DNA of 64,000 nt from Clostridium tetanomorphum (GTDB taxonomy: Bacteria; Bacillota; Clostridia; Clostridiales; Clostridiaceae), in NCBI RefSeq assembly GCF_017873215.1, contig NZ_JAGGKA010000002.1, forward strand, positions 62,001-126,000, in the 5' to 3' direction. The notes beneath the pieces are model-generated. The model was not told the DNA's origin. It was given only the letters and a program-made list of their open reading frames with translations, and made no database searches. Below, in pieces: positions 53,726 to 63,602 of this stretch. Both the position numbers and the translations under genes were made by a program. Position 1 is the stretch's first letter, and each line of letters begins with the position of its first letter.

Positions 53726-53958
53726 TGAACTTCGTCCCTTCTAAAAATATTTTCAAAAATTATTATTAGTAATTTCATATAAAAAATACCTAAGATATAA
53801 CTAAATGAAAAAGTATGATGAAATTATGTTAAAATTGTTAAGAAATATTGAAGTTATTGTATTATAATGGGAAAGGTGATTATATAATAGTATTCACAAA
53901 TATATTTTAAGATAGAAAAATTATTCAACAATTATGGAAAGGAAAGAGAAAATTACAT

Positions 53959-55872
53959 ATGAATAGAGAAAATAAATTAGAAATAGATTATGGATTAAAA
54001 ATGATGCTTCAAAATTTTGAAAGTGTATCTGTCTTAATTTTAGATAGATCATATAAATATATTATGTTAAATAATAACCATAAGGAATTTATGAAAGAAT
54101 TACTTGGAATAGAAATAGAAGTAGGAATGAATATTTTAGATATAATTTATAAGAATGTAAGAGATGATATTAAAGAGAATCTAGTGTTTAGAATAAAGCA
54201 AAAGTTAGAAAATGCTTTTAACGGAAATAAAGTGATTACTAATGAAGAACTATTAGTAAAAAAAAATGAAATAGAATATTTTCAAGCAGAGGTAATACCA
54301 ATTAAAGATAGTAATGGAAGTATTTATGCAGTAGGAGTATATGTTTTAAATATAACTGATAAAATTAATTCTATGAAATATTCTCTTAAAAAAAAGTTAG
54401 ATATATCTTCTGAATATGATGAAAAATCTAGCTTCCTAAGAAATATAAGTCATGAAATAAGAACCCCTATAAATGGGATTATTGGATTGACAGATATATT
54501 GTTAAAGGATGAATTAAATTTTAAACAAAGACAGTATATGATGTCAATTAGGCATTCAGCAGCTTCTTTACTAGAAAATATCGAAAACATATTATATAAT
54601 TGTAAAAATGAATCTAGTAAACTGCAGATACAATATAAAGAATTTAATTTTTATAAATTTATAGATAATATTAAAAATATATTTTTAGCTAAGGGAGAAG
54701 AAACTAAAATAAAAGTAAAATACAGTATTGGTGAAGATATTCCACAATGGATTATTGGAGATGATCTGTTATTACAAAGATTATTAATAAACTTAATTTC
54801 AAATTCTTTAAAATTAAGTAGTTCAAGGGAAATGGAAGTTAATATAACAAAAGAGAGTAAATTTATATATCATTATAATAAAAAAGGTATTAGATTGAGA
54901 TTTACAATAAAATACTTAGGTCATGAGTTAAATAAAAAAGATACTATTCAAATTATAAAAGAACTAATAAAAGATTTAGATGGAAATATTGAATTTAATA
55001 GTAATTACTCTAAGAATAAAATCAATATGGATATTCCTTTTATATTATCTAATAAAGTTGAAGAAAATATTGGAGCTGATGGAATTAAAGAAAATATTGA
55101 ATTGGGAGCTAATGAGGGAATTTGTGAAAACAAGTTTAATGAGTTAGATAAATTAGAGAATATAAAGATATTAGTAGCTGAGGATAATCTAGTAAATCAG
55201 ATGGTAATTAGTGAATTAATAAAAATATTAGGATGGGAAGGTAAAGTTGTAAATAATGGTAAGCAAGCAATAGAAGAATTAGAAAATGACAACTATAATT
55301 TAGTCTTAATGGATATTTCTATGCCGGAGATGAATGGATTAGAAGCAATGAAAATTATTAAAAGTAAAAAAAGATTTAAAGAAATACCTATCATAGCGTT
55401 AACAGCTTATGCATTAGTTGAGGATAAGGAAAAACTTATAGAATTAGGAATGGACGATTATTTATCAAAGCCAATAGATAAAGAAAGATTATATTATATG
55501 GTAAACAAACATTTAAACTTAGACAATGAATATTTTAATGGATTTAGAAGATTAGAGAAAGTTTTAGATGGAAATACTGAACTCATATTTGAATTAGGAA
55601 ATAAAATAATTCAGATATTTTCTAAAGAACAAATGAATGAAATAATAGAATTATCAAATAATGGACAAATAGTAGAGCTAAGAGAGGTAATACATAAGTT
55701 AAAGGGAGCAATTTCTAATTTTAAGTTAACAGAAATTATAGAGGCTTTAAATAACATTAAGGAAAAGGCTATTAATGGAGAGATATATTTAGTATATGAG
55801 TTAACTGATAAAATAAATAGAAATATAGAGAAATTTCAAGAAAAACTTATAGAATACTGTAATAAACATTAA
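53959..55872 (+). CDS. PAS-HisKA-REC-Hpt hybrid kinase-like protein with degenerate ATPase domain
   Basis: 637 residues. PAS-like region about 20-135, HisKA with H165 in NISHEIRTPINGIIGLTDIL, then a region with an N-box-like LINLISNSLKL but no G1 (DxGxG) or G2 (GxGLG) box: after it comes YLGHELNKKDTIQIIKELIKDLDGNIEF. Receiver domain with D452 (LVLMDISMPEMNG), LTAYA and K in LSKPID; Hpt domain with H579 (EVIHKLKGAISNF). Without ATP-binding boxes it probably cannot phosphorylate itself and may relay phosphate from another kinase. The nearest genes encode HD-GYP and chemoreceptor proteins. Confidence 0.82.
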   Translation: MNRENKLEIDYGLKMMLQNFESVSVLILDRSYKYIMLNNNHKEFMKELLGIEIEVGMNILDIIYKNVRDDIKENLVFRIKQKLENAFNGNKVITNEELLVKKNEIEYFQAEVIPIKDSNGSIYAVGVYVLNITDKINSMKYSLKKKLDISSEYDEKSSFLRNISHEIRTPINGIIGLTDILLKDELNFKQRQYMMSIRHSAASLLENIENILYNCKNESSKLQIQYKEFNFYKFIDNIKNIFLAKGEETKIKVKYSIGEDIPQWIIGDDLLLQRLLINLISNSLKLSSSREMEVNITKESKFIYHYNKKGIRLRFTIKYLGHELNKKDTIQIIKELIKDLDGNIEFNSNYSKNKINMDIPFILSNKVEENIGADGIKENIELGANEGICENKFNELDKLENIKILVAEDNLVNQMVISELIKILGWEGKVVNNGKQAIEELENDNYNLVLMDISMPEMNGLEAMKIIKSKKRFKEIPIIALTAYALVEDKEKLIELGMDDYLSKPIDKERLYYMVNKHLNLDNEYFNGFRRLEKVLDGNTELIFELGNKIIQIFSKEQMNEIIELSNNGQIVELREVIHKLKGAISNFKLTEIIEALNNIKEKAINGEIYLVYELTDKINRNIEKFQEKLIEYCNKH

Positions 55873-56082
55873 TTTTGCTAATATTGAATTTAGTAGAAAA
55901 TTGACTTATAAATTGTTATAGTGTAAAATCTTAATGCAGGTATTGAAGTGAATGTATCAATAAGACTAATGGAAAGTAAGAAATTATTTTGCCGTAAGTA
56001 TATTGATATTTGTAAGATACATGAAAGTAATATATGTTACTGGTATGATTGATAGAGGATAAGTTTTTATTCTGCTAAATAT
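55873..56082 (+). other. Gap with no recognised gene
   Basis: 210 bases between the hybrid kinase stop and the terminator at 56083. I compared it with the c-di-GMP-I and -II and purine aptamer consensus I remember and found no match, and it has no ORF with a start site. It could be a leader of the HD-GYP gene. Confidence 0.3.
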
Positions 56083-56133
56083 AAACCAGCGTAATTAGTT
56101 TTTATATTAAAAACTAATTGTGCTGGTTTTTTT
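56083..56133 (+). terminator. Strong terminator or expression-platform hairpin before the HD-GYP gene
   Basis: AAACCAGC-GT-AATTAGTTTTT and the complement AAAAACTAATT-GT-GCTGGTTT, with two G-U pairs, then TTTTTT. Ends 36 bases before the HD-GYP start. Confidence 0.85.
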
Positions 56134-56168
56134 GTTTTTTATATTAATTGGGATTAGGGGGATATATT

Positions 56169-56756
56169 ATGGAGATGAATTGTTCAATAAACAATGATTT
56201 TAAGGTTGTAAAGGATGAAAAGATAAGCTTAGAAACTTTTTTACATAGTAAAAGAGTAGCCATATATGCAAAGAAAATAGCACAATCTATGAATTATTGT
56301 TCTAAAGAGATTAATATTTTAATTTTGGCTGCATTATATCATGATATTGGAAAATCAAGGGTACCATTAAATATTATTAATAAAAAAGGAAAGTTAACAA
56401 GTTTAGAATTTGAAACGGTTAAAATGCATGCTAAGTATGGTGCAGATATATTAATGGAAAATAGATATTCTAAAGATTTTTGTGATATTGTTAAATTTCA
56501 TCATGAGAACTATGAAGGTAGTGGCTATCATAATCTATATAGAGATTCTATTCCAATTGCTTCTCGTATAATTCGAATAGCAGATGTTTTTGATGCATTA
56601 ACTACAGATAGGCCTTATAGAAAAGCTTATACAGTGGAAAATGCTTTAGAAATAATGTTATGTGAAAAACATATATATGATCCCAAAATATTTAATATAT
56701 TTATTAAATATATTAGTAAAAATATAAAAAAACCTTTATTAAAAAACATATCATAA
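56169..56756 (+). CDS. HD-GYP domain c-di-GMP phosphodiesterase-like protein
   Basis: 195 residues from ATG at 56169, with GGGGG seven bases upstream. Core motifs: LHSKRVAIYAKKIAQ, ALYHDIGKSRVPLNIINKKGKLT, KFHHENYEGSGYHN, RIADVFDALTTDRPYRKAY. The GYP position reads GYH rather than GYP. Short stand-alone form without input domain. Upstream terminator-like hairpin may control it. Adjacent to the chemoreceptor gene. Confidence 0.88.
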   Translation: MEMNCSINNDFKVVKDEKISLETFLHSKRVAIYAKKIAQSMNYCSKEINILILAALYHDIGKSRVPLNIINKKGKLTSLEFETVKMHAKYGADILMENRYSKDFCDIVKFHHENYEGSGYHNLYRDSIPIASRIIRIADVFDALTTDRPYRKAYTVENALEIMLCEKHIYDPKIFNIFIKYISKNIKKPLLKNIS

Positions 56757-56786
56757 AACATATAAGACATAGCATGGAGGTATGGA

Positions 56787-58817
56787 ATGAAGATAAAGAA
56801 TAAAGTTATAAAAAAAGATAATTTTACTAGTTTTAGTACTATAATAATGCTGCAAATACTTATATTAATTATAGTTGTCTGTGGTTTTTTAGGATTTATA
56901 TCCTATAAAAGCTCATCAACTGCCTTAAATGAATCTATAAAAAATACATTAGAGAGAAGAACCAATGATGGAGCAAAATTTTTATCTGCTAAAATAAATG
57001 AAAAAATCCAAAGATTGAATGTAATTGCAAGTTGGAATGAAATGAAAACAATGGATTTAGCTAAGCAGAGAGAAGAACTAAAAGAAGAAAGCGAAACAAA
57101 ACTTTGGGGATTTGAAAGATTCAAAATTGTAAACCTAAAGGGTGAAGTATTTAACATTGATAATAACATGGTTAAACGTATATCAGATAAATATTTAAAG
57201 CAAATAGTTCAAGGGCAAACTTTCATAATAGATGATGAATTTTATAAAATTAAAGATATAGACGTTATGGATATATGTGTACCTATAAAAGATGCAGGAG
57301 GAAATGTAAAGGGAGCTTTAATAGGAGCTATAGATTTAAATTATATAAATAATATAGTTGTGGATATGAAATCAGGAGATGAAGAATCAGCTTTTGTTCT
57401 TAATAAGGAGGGGGATTATATTGCTGATGATGACATTAGTTTAGTTTTAAACAAAGAAAATGATATAAAGAATTTAGAGAAAAAGCCAGAATTAAAACAA
57501 CTTGTTGAATTAGAAAAAAAGATGATTAAGGGGGAAATTGGATTTGGTACATATATATATAATGGAGTAGAAAAATTTATGGCATATAGGCCTATAGCAA
57601 ATACTAATTGGGTTATAGGAATAGCAGTATGCAAAACAACATTATTTAAAAATATTTATACACTAAGAAAAATTATAGTAATTATTACGATTATATTCAT
57701 TGTTATAGGAATAGCAGTGGCCAAATTAATTTCTAGTAGAATTAAGAAACCTCTTTCAAAGATGCAAGAACATGTAGAAAAATTAGCCACATACGATTTG
57801 AGTTATAAAAGTGAAACAGATAGTAATAATGAATTTGGGGAAACAGCTAGATCTTTAAATAATGCTTGTGATATATTAAGTAAAACTATAGAAAATGTAA
57901 AAAATAGTACTGATGATATAATGAATAGTAGTAGCAATACAAAAGAAATGTTTGAAGAAGTAAATGAACAAATTCAGCAGGTAACCGCATATACAGAGGA
58001 AATCTCAGCAAGTATGCAAGAATCTTCAGCAGCAGTAGAGGAAGTCGCATCTATGGCTGAATCTGTAAAAGAAGATGTAAAAATCAATGCAGATTCAGCG
58101 CAAAAAGGTTTAGAACTAGCTTCAAATGTAGAAAAGAATGCAGAAAAAGTTAATAAAGATATGTATGAATCCATGAATAGAGTAGAGAACATATATGAAC
58201 ATTCTAAAGAAAAATTAGAAAAATCAATACAGGATGCAAAGGTTGTTAATAATATATCTGAAATGGCTAATAGTATTCTTGAAATTGCAGAAAAAACTAA
58301 CTTATTAGCATTAAATGCAGCAATTGAAGCAGCAAGGGCAGGGGAACAAGGAAGAGGATTTGCCGTTGTAGCAGAAGAAGTAAGAAAATTAGCAGAACAA
58401 TCATCTAATGCTGTAGAGAAAATACAAAATGATGTAAAGACAGTATTAAAAACAGTACAAGAACTTTCTAATTCTTCAGAAGATGTATTAAAATTGCTAG
58501 GGGAAGATGTATTAAAAGATTATAGAAAGCTTATAAATATAAGTGTTCAATATAAGGAAGATGGAATTTCTATTAAAAATATTACTGAAGGTTTTGCTAA
58601 GGCTTCAGAAAGTATATTAATATCTATGGAACAAATGGCTAAAGGTATGGAAGACATAGCAACTTCTGTAACTGAAGTTGCAAGCTCATCAGAAGATATA
58701 GCAAATAATGTAAGTGATATTGGTAAAAAACATAATATTATATTGGAAGATGCTAAACAAAATGAAGTAAATGCAAAAGAATTATCTAGTATTATTGAAA
58801 AATTTAAAACAGAATAA
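56787..58817 (+). CDS. Methyl-accepting chemotaxis protein (dCache-type)
   Basis: 676 residues. TM1 about 17-39, a periplasmic-side ligand domain of about 250 residues with Cache-like motifs ([16 protein letters not shown] at its end), TM2 about 293-312, HAMP ([25 protein letters not shown]), then signalling domain with hairpin tip [39 protein letters not shown]. Relays a ligand signal to CheA. 30 bases after the HD-GYP gene. Confidence 0.93.
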   Translation: MKIKNKVIKKDNFTSFSTIIMLQILILIIVVCGFLGFISYKSSSTALNESIKNTLERRTNDGAKFLSAKINEKIQRLNVIASWNEMKTMDLAKQREELKEESETKLWGFERFKIVNLKGEVFNIDNNMVKRISDKYLKQIVQGQTFIIDDEFYKIKDIDVMDICVPIKDAGGNVKGALIGAIDLNYINNIVVDMKSGDEESAFVLNKEGDYIADDDISLVLNKENDIKNLEKKPELKQLVELEKKMIKGEIGFGTYIYNGVEKFMAYRPIANTNWVIGIAVCKTTLFKNIYTLRKIIVIITIIFIVIGIAVAKLISSRIKKPLSKMQEHVEKLATYDLSYKSETDSNNEFGETARSLNNACDILSKTIENVKNSTDDIMNSSSNTKEMFEEVNEQIQQVTAYTEEISASMQESSAAVEEVASMAESVKEDVKINADSAQKGLELASNVEKNAEKVNKDMYESMNRVENIYEHSKEKLEKSIQDAKVVNNISEMANSILEIAEKTNLLALNAAIEAARAGEQGRGFAVVAEEVRKLAEQSSNAVEKIQNDVKTVLKTVQELSNSSEDVLKLLGEDVLKDYRKLINISVQYKEDGISIKNITEGFAKASESILISMEQMAKGMEDIATSVTEVASSSEDIANNVSDIGKKHNIILEDAKQNEVNAKELSSIIEKFKTE

Positions 58818-58828
58818 TCATGTGTTAT

Positions 58829-58862
58829 AAAAAGGTATTTAATTTGTGTTAAATACCTTTTT
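58829..58862 (+). terminator. Terminator of the chemoreceptor gene
   Basis: AAAAAGGTATTTAA / TTAAATACCTTTTT, 14 perfect pairs, six-base loop. Confidence 0.9.
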
Positions 58863-59017
58863 ATAATTAATAATTATATTAAAAGCAACTTAAACAATAA
58901 AAATTTGAACATTTAATACAAATTTGATAAAATTAGCTTAACAATGAGAGATATGCAAAATTAGGCCATTCATAGAATACTTAAATAACATATTTAAGAT
59001 GAGGTGTTTATAGAAGA

Positions 59018-59815
59018 ATGGACAAAGTTAATAAAATAGTTAATAATATTAAAGTCTTATATGTAGAAGATGAAGAAATAACAAGGATTATAACTAAAAA
59101 AATTCTAAAAGAATTTGTTGGTAAATTATTTATAGGTAAGGATGGCAAAGAAGGACTTGAGTTATTTATAAAACATAGGCCTCAAATTGTTATATCAGAT
59201 TTAAGAATGCCTAGCATGAATGGAATAGAGATGATAAAAAGAATAAGGGAAATGGATGGAGAATGTGGCATTATCATAAATACTGAAGTTGAGGATATAG
59301 AATACATATTACAAAGTGTGGATATAGGCATTGATAAGTATTTAGTAAAGCCTATAGAAAAAGAAGAATTGTTGGAGTCTTTATATAAAGTATTATCTAA
59401 GGTTGTTAATAGAAAAAAGAATAATAATAAACTATATGAGATTTCAGAACTAACCAAGGAAGAAAAGCAAAATATTGAAGAGGAAATAAAAGCAAAGATT
59501 CCATCTTTCTTAAAAAAAGTTACAGGAAAAGGGCCAAAAGATACTCAAGTATTTTTTTCAGGAAGTATTATAGACATAAAAACATATGATATACTAACTC
59601 CTATGGAAAGAACTTTACTGAAGAATAGGGATAATTTAATGTTAGTTAAGTATTATAGAAGGTTGTTTTATAAGGAAATAGTCAATGATTTAATAAAGTT
59701 GATTACAGAAATTATAGGAATAAAAGTATCAGTAAGTAAAATTCACATAGATCCATTTGAAAATTTAGAACAGATTGTTCTTGAAGTTCAATTTGATAAA
59801 ATTTTTAAAAGATAA
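59018..59815 (+). CDS. Response regulator receiver fused to an MpsC/DUF2294-like domain
   Basis: 265 residues. Receiver about 1-130: VLYVEDEEITR, phospho-acceptor D61 (VISDLRMPSMNG), K in YLVKPIEKEE. The output domain (about 145-262) reads FLKKVTGKGPKDTQVFFSGSIIDIKTYDILTPMERTLL then REV-like YRRLFYKEIVNDLIKLITEIIGIKVS, the pattern of the DUF2294/MpsC family (PF10057), which I know mostly as stand-alone small proteins linked to membrane-potential or CO2 systems. A receiver-controlled MpsC domain is unusual. No DNA-binding domain. Confidence 0.8.
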   Translation: MDKVNKIVNNIKVLYVEDEEITRIITKKILKEFVGKLFIGKDGKEGLELFIKHRPQIVISDLRMPSMNGIEMIKRIREMDGECGIIINTEVEDIEYILQSVDIGIDKYLVKPIEKEELLESLYKVLSKVVNRKKNNNKLYEISELTKEEKQNIEEEIKAKIPSFLKKVTGKGPKDTQVFFSGSIIDIKTYDILTPMERTLLKNRDNLMLVKYYRRLFYKEIVNDLIKLITEIIGIKVSVSKIHIDPFENLEQIVLEVQFDKIFKR

Positions 59816-59847
59816 GTAGGATTTTTATTATATAAAGGAGTAATAAA

Positions 59848-60516
59848 ATGGACAAAAAATATGAAGAAATATTAAATATAGTAGAAAAGGAGTTATCTTG
59901 TTCTGCTCATAATATTCAGCATATATTAAGAGTTCATAATATATGTTTATATTTATCAAAGTATGAAGATAATGTAGATGAGGAAGTATTGACATTGTCA
60001 GCTTTACTTCATGATATTGCAAGAGTAAAAGAGGATTTAGACCCAGATAGAAAAATCAAACATGAAGTTTTAGGAAGTGAAATGGCTGAAAAAATATTAA
60101 AAGATAAAGGATATTCAATAGATAAAATTAAAAAGATAAAACATTGTATATTATGTCACAGATTCAGAAGCGGTAATAAACCTGAAAGCATAGAAGCAAA
60201 GATTTTATTTGATGCGGACAAGTTAGATGCCATAGGTGCTGTGGGATTAGCACGAGCTTTTATGTTAGGAGGAGAATTTGGACAAAGTGTATACTTAGAT
60301 ATATCGCCAGAAGAATACATTAAGGAAAATATATTGGAAAATGGAAGGATAAAAGATTTTAGTAAGCATTCTGTTAATATGGAATATGAGTTAAAGATGA
60401 AAAAAGTACCAGAAAGACTACATACTAAAAGAGCTAAAGAGATAGGGGAAGAACGATTAAAATTTATAGAAATGTTTTTTAATACAATTAAAGAAGAGAT
60501 AAAGGGAAATAAATAA
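59848..60516 (+). CDS. HD-domain phosphohydrolase
   Basis: 222 residues. HD motif LSALLHDIARVKED, metal ligands H in AHNIQHILRVHNICLYL and HCILCHRFRS, D in ILFDADKLDAIGAVGLARAF (the 'DADKLD' motif of the YedJ/uncharacterised HD group). Nucleotide phosphohydrolase likely; substrate unknown. GGAG precedes ATG. Confidence 0.87.
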   Translation: MDKKYEEILNIVEKELSCSAHNIQHILRVHNICLYLSKYEDNVDEEVLTLSALLHDIARVKEDLDPDRKIKHEVLGSEMAEKILKDKGYSIDKIKKIKHCILCHRFRSGNKPESIEAKILFDADKLDAIGAVGLARAFMLGGEFGQSVYLDISPEEYIKENILENGRIKDFSKHSVNMEYELKMKKVPERLHTKRAKEIGEERLKFIEMFFNTIKEEIKGNK

Positions 60517-60527
60517 TTTAGCTTTGT

Positions 60528-60573
60528 AAAAGTGTTGCTAAAATGCAATTTGTTGCATTTTAGCAACACTTTT
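60528..60573 (+). terminator. Strong terminator of the HD hydrolase gene
   Basis: AAA-AGTGTTGCTAAAATGCAA pairs perfectly over 21 bases with TTGCATTTTAGCAACACT-TTT; loop TTTG. Confidence 0.95.
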
Positions 60574-60575
60574 AT

Positions 60576-60633
60576 AATTTATAAATATATAAGCTTTATA
60601 AAGGAATATTACTAGCTTATATATTTATAAATT
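60576..60633. repeat. 20-bp AT-rich palindrome in the leader region of the lux-like cluster
   Basis: Left arm 60576-60595 (AATTTATAAATATATAAGCT), right arm 60614-60633, exact inverse, 18-base loop. It follows the terminator directly and precedes the ACP gene by 114 bases. Confidence 0.6.
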
Positions 60634-60746
60634 TATATATATTTGTTGCAAATCTGCAATTAAAGCTTTAGATTTATTAATGTTTAAGCACTGGTATGGT
60701 TATTGCTCTATTATAATTATAAATAATAGAAAATGGGAGGATTATT

Positions 60747-60989
60747 ATGAATAACATAGATAAACTTAACAAAATATTACGTGATGTTTTTAATATTAAG
60801 GATGATTGTTATACAAAAGATGAATTAGGACCAGATGAAATAGAAGGATGGGATTCATTAGCACACGTTGATTTAGTTACTAATTTGGAAGAACAGTTTG
60901 AAATTTCTTTGGATGTTATAGATATATCTAGGATGTATACCATTGGGGATATAAAAAATATACTTAAAAAGTATGGGGTTTCAATATGA
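60747..60989 (+). CDS. Acyl carrier protein
   Basis: 80 residues with phosphopantetheine-attachment Ser37 in EGWDSLAHVDLV. Typical helical ACP: KLNKILRDVFNIKDD. GGGAGGATTATT precedes ATG. It overlaps the next start (ATGA) and is thus coupled to the AMP ligase, indicating a dedicated carrier rather than the fatty-acid-synthesis AcpP. Confidence 0.92.
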   Translation: MNNIDKLNKILRDVFNIKDDCYTKDELGPDEIEGWDSLAHVDLVTNLEEQFEISLDVIDISRMYTIGDIKNILKKYGVSI

Positions 60990-62455
60990 ATTTTTCAGAT
61001 TATATTTTTCAGTTTTCATCACATTATAATAAGAGTGCTGTTATAGATAAAGAAGAATATTGTTATAAATATATATATTCTAAAGTAGAAAATGTGGCTA
61101 ATACATTAAATAACAAGGGATTGACTAGGAAAGATTCAGTTTTACTTATATCAGAAAATTCTATATTTTTTATAGAAAGCTATTTTGGCATTATAAAAAG
61201 TGGAGCTATATGTGTTCCTATAAATCCTAGTCTAGGACAAGAACATATAAAATATATATTAAATTCATTGAAAATAAGACATATATTTATTGAAAAGAAA
61301 TTAATGAAAAACATAGAGAATTTATTAAATGAAGATATAGAAATATATACAGAAGAAGATTTAAAAAAACTAGGAGACATTTTTTTAAATACAGAGATTG
61401 AAAGTAATAAATCTGATGATGTAGCAGTTATATTATTTACATCAGGTTCTACAGCTAGGCCTAAAGGAGTAATGCTTACACATGAAAATCTAATAAGTAA
61501 TACAAATTCTATTATAGAATATTTACAATTAAGTAAAGTAGATAGAATAGAAGTAGTGTTACCATTTTATTATTGCTATGGAACATCTCTCCTTCATACT
61601 CATATTAGAGTAGGGGGAAGTTTAGTCATAAATAATAGATTTATGTTTCCAGAAACCGTATTAGATGATATAGATAAGTATCAATGTACAGGCTTTGCTG
61701 GAGTACCAAGTACTTTTCAAATACTTTTAAAAATGAGTAATATAAAAAATAGAAGCATGCCTTCTTTACGATATATAACCCAAGCAGGAGGGAGAATGGC
61801 TAAAATATTTATAAAGGAATTAATGAATATTTTGCCCCATGTAGATATTTATATAATGTATGGACAAACAGAAGCCACCGCTAGATTATCCTATCTTCCA
61901 CCTAAAATGTTAGAAAGCAAAATGGAGTCTATAGGCAAAGGGATTCCAGGAACAGAATTAAAAGTTATAGACAAGGACGGAAAAGAAGTAAATGTAGGAG
62001 AAGTTGGAGAAATTGTAGCCAAGGGAAAGAACATAATGAAAGGATACTTTAATGATGAAGAGGAAACTAAACGAGTATTGAAAAATAGATATTTATATAC
62101 TGGGGACTTAGGAACTGTAGATAAAGATGGATATATATATATTGTGGGTAGGGGAAAAAATATTATAAAAAGTGCAGGCAATAGAATAAGCCCAAAGGAA
62201 ATTGAAGATGTAATTTTACGAATAAATGAAGTTATAGAATGTGCTGTTATAGGTATTGAAGATGATGTTTTAGGAGAAGCAGTAAAAGCATTTGTGGTAT
62301 TAAAGGATAAATTATTAAATGATAAGTATATTATAAATTATTGTAAAAATAACTTGCCTAGTTATAAAGTACCTAAGGTTGTTACAATATTAGATGAACT
62401 TCCTAAAAATTCCTCTGGGAAAGTAATTATAAATGCTCTGAAAGGAATGGATTAG
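60986..62455 (+). CDS. AMP-dependent acyl ligase (adenylate-forming)
   Basis: 489 residues. P-loop ILFTSGSTARPKGVMLTHENL, MYGQTEATARLSYLPP, YLYTGDLGTVDKDGYIYIVGR, C-terminal Lys in LPKNSSGKVIINALKG. Ligates a carboxylate (fatty or aryl acid) to the downstream ACP or to CoA. Its position beside ACP, with overlapping ATGA, supports acyl-ACP formation. Confidence 0.93.
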   Translation: MNFSDYIFQFSSHYNKSAVIDKEEYCYKYIYSKVENVANTLNNKGLTRKDSVLLISENSIFFIESYFGIIKSGAICVPINPSLGQEHIKYILNSLKIRHIFIEKKLMKNIENLLNEDIEIYTEEDLKKLGDIFLNTEIESNKSDDVAVILFTSGSTARPKGVMLTHENLISNTNSIIEYLQLSKVDRIEVVLPFYYCYGTSLLHTHIRVGGSLVINNRFMFPETVLDDIDKYQCTGFAGVPSTFQILLKMSNIKNRSMPSLRYITQAGGRMAKIFIKELMNILPHVDIYIMYGQTEATARLSYLPPKMLESKMESIGKGIPGTELKVIDKDGKEVNVGEVGEIVAKGKNIMKGYFNDEEETKRVLKNRYLYTGDLGTVDKDGYIYIVGRGKNIIKSAGNRISPKEIEDVILRINEVIECAVIGIEDDVLGEAVKAFVVLKDKLLNDKYIINYCKNNLPSYKVPKVVTILDELPKNSSGKVIINALKGMD

Positions 62456-62486
62456 CAATAAATGTATAGCAAAGTAGGTGAATCTA

Positions 62487-63602
62487 TTGAATAATTATAA
62501 TAAAGTACAACAGCTTATGTTTAATAAACTTTTTCAAATAACACAACATGAAAAGGAAAAGGCTTTAATTGAAATTTTTAAACAACAGCTAGAAAGAAAT
62601 AAAAAAAATAAAAATATAGAAAGTATGTACAATAAATTGGGATTTGATATTAAATATTTAAATACATTAGATGATATTCCATATATACCAGTAAGTATGT
62701 TTAAACAGTTTGATTTATATACTTGTGAAAAAGAAGAAGTAGTTAGAGTATTAAATTCTAGTGGGACTACTAAAGGGGTACCAAGTAAAATATATATTGA
62801 TAAAAAGACAAGCATAAGGCAATCTCAAGCTCTTATAACTACTTTAACGCACTTTTTAGGAGATAAGAGGAGACCACTATTAGTTATAGATAGTGAAAGC
62901 TCAAATAGCAATTCCTCTAATTTGACTGCTAGGGGCGCAGCAATTAGAGGAATAAGTAATTTTGCCAATAAAATAGTATATGCCATGGATAATGAAGGAG
63001 AAGAATTAAAAATTAATTTTGATAGAATTTCAAAGTTTCAACAAGAATATGGAAATGAAGACATATTGGTATATGGATTCACATATATAATATGGTCAAA
63101 ATTTTTAAATCAACTTAAAGAAATGGGGAAAAAGTTACACTTTAATAAAGGGAAAATATTACACAGTGGAGGATGGAAGAAGCTTATATCTGAAAAAGTT
63201 ACTAAGGAAGAGTTTAATAGAGAACTAGGAGAATTATTTCATATAGATTCCAATAGTATTATAGATTTTTATGGAATGGTTGAACAACTGGGAGTTGTAT
63301 TTATTGACTGTGAATGTGGATATAAGCATGTACCAGACTTTGCTGAAGTAATAATTAGAAACATAAACAATTTGGAGGAAGTAGAAATAGGAGGAAAAGG
63401 ATTAATACAAGTGATGAGTACTTTAGCTTCAAGTTATCCTGCTCAAGCCATTTTAACAGAAGATATAGGAGAATTAGTTGGAATAGATGATTGTAAATGT
63501 GGACGAAAAGGAAAGTACTTTAAATTCATATCTAGAGTTGAAAAGGCAGAAATAAGAGGATGTGGGGATACTTTTGCAGAAAGGGAGAAAAGAGATGATT
63601 AA
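62487..63602 (+). CDS. LuxE-like acyl-protein synthetase
   Basis: 371 residues if started at the TTG at 62487 (AGGTGA upstream); a GTG at 62478 is also in frame. Adenylation motif VLNSSGTTKGVPSKIY, later GGWKK and YGMVEQLGV, as in the LuxE family (PF04443, ANL superfamily), which loads fatty acid from adenylate to an enzyme cysteine for reduction. Together with a LuxC-like reductase it is a fatty-acid reductase pair. No luciferase genes are visible to the left of it. Confidence 0.88.
   Translation: MNNYNKVQQLMFNKLFQITQHEKEKALIEIFKQQLERNKKNKNIESMYNKLGFDIKYLNTLDDIPYIPVSMFKQFDLYTCEKEEVVRVLNSSGTTKGVPSKIYIDKKTSIRQSQALITTLTHFLGDKRRPLLVIDSESSNSNSSNLTARGAAIRGISNFANKIVYAMDNEGEELKINFDRISKFQQEYGNEDILVYGFTYIIWSKFLNQLKEMGKKLHFNKGKILHSGGWKKLISEKVTKEEFNRELGELFHIDSNSIIDFYGMVEQLGVVFIDCECGYKHVPDFAEVIIRNINNLEEVEIGGKGLIQVMSTLASSYPAQAILTEDIGELVGIDDCKCGRKGKYFKFISRVEKAEIRGCGDTFAEREKRDD

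Noticed and set aside
55873-56140. c-di-GMP riboswitch before the HD-GYP gene
   Set aside because: Neither the GEMM-I nor the type II core could be found; the gap is AT-rich and only the final hairpin is strong.
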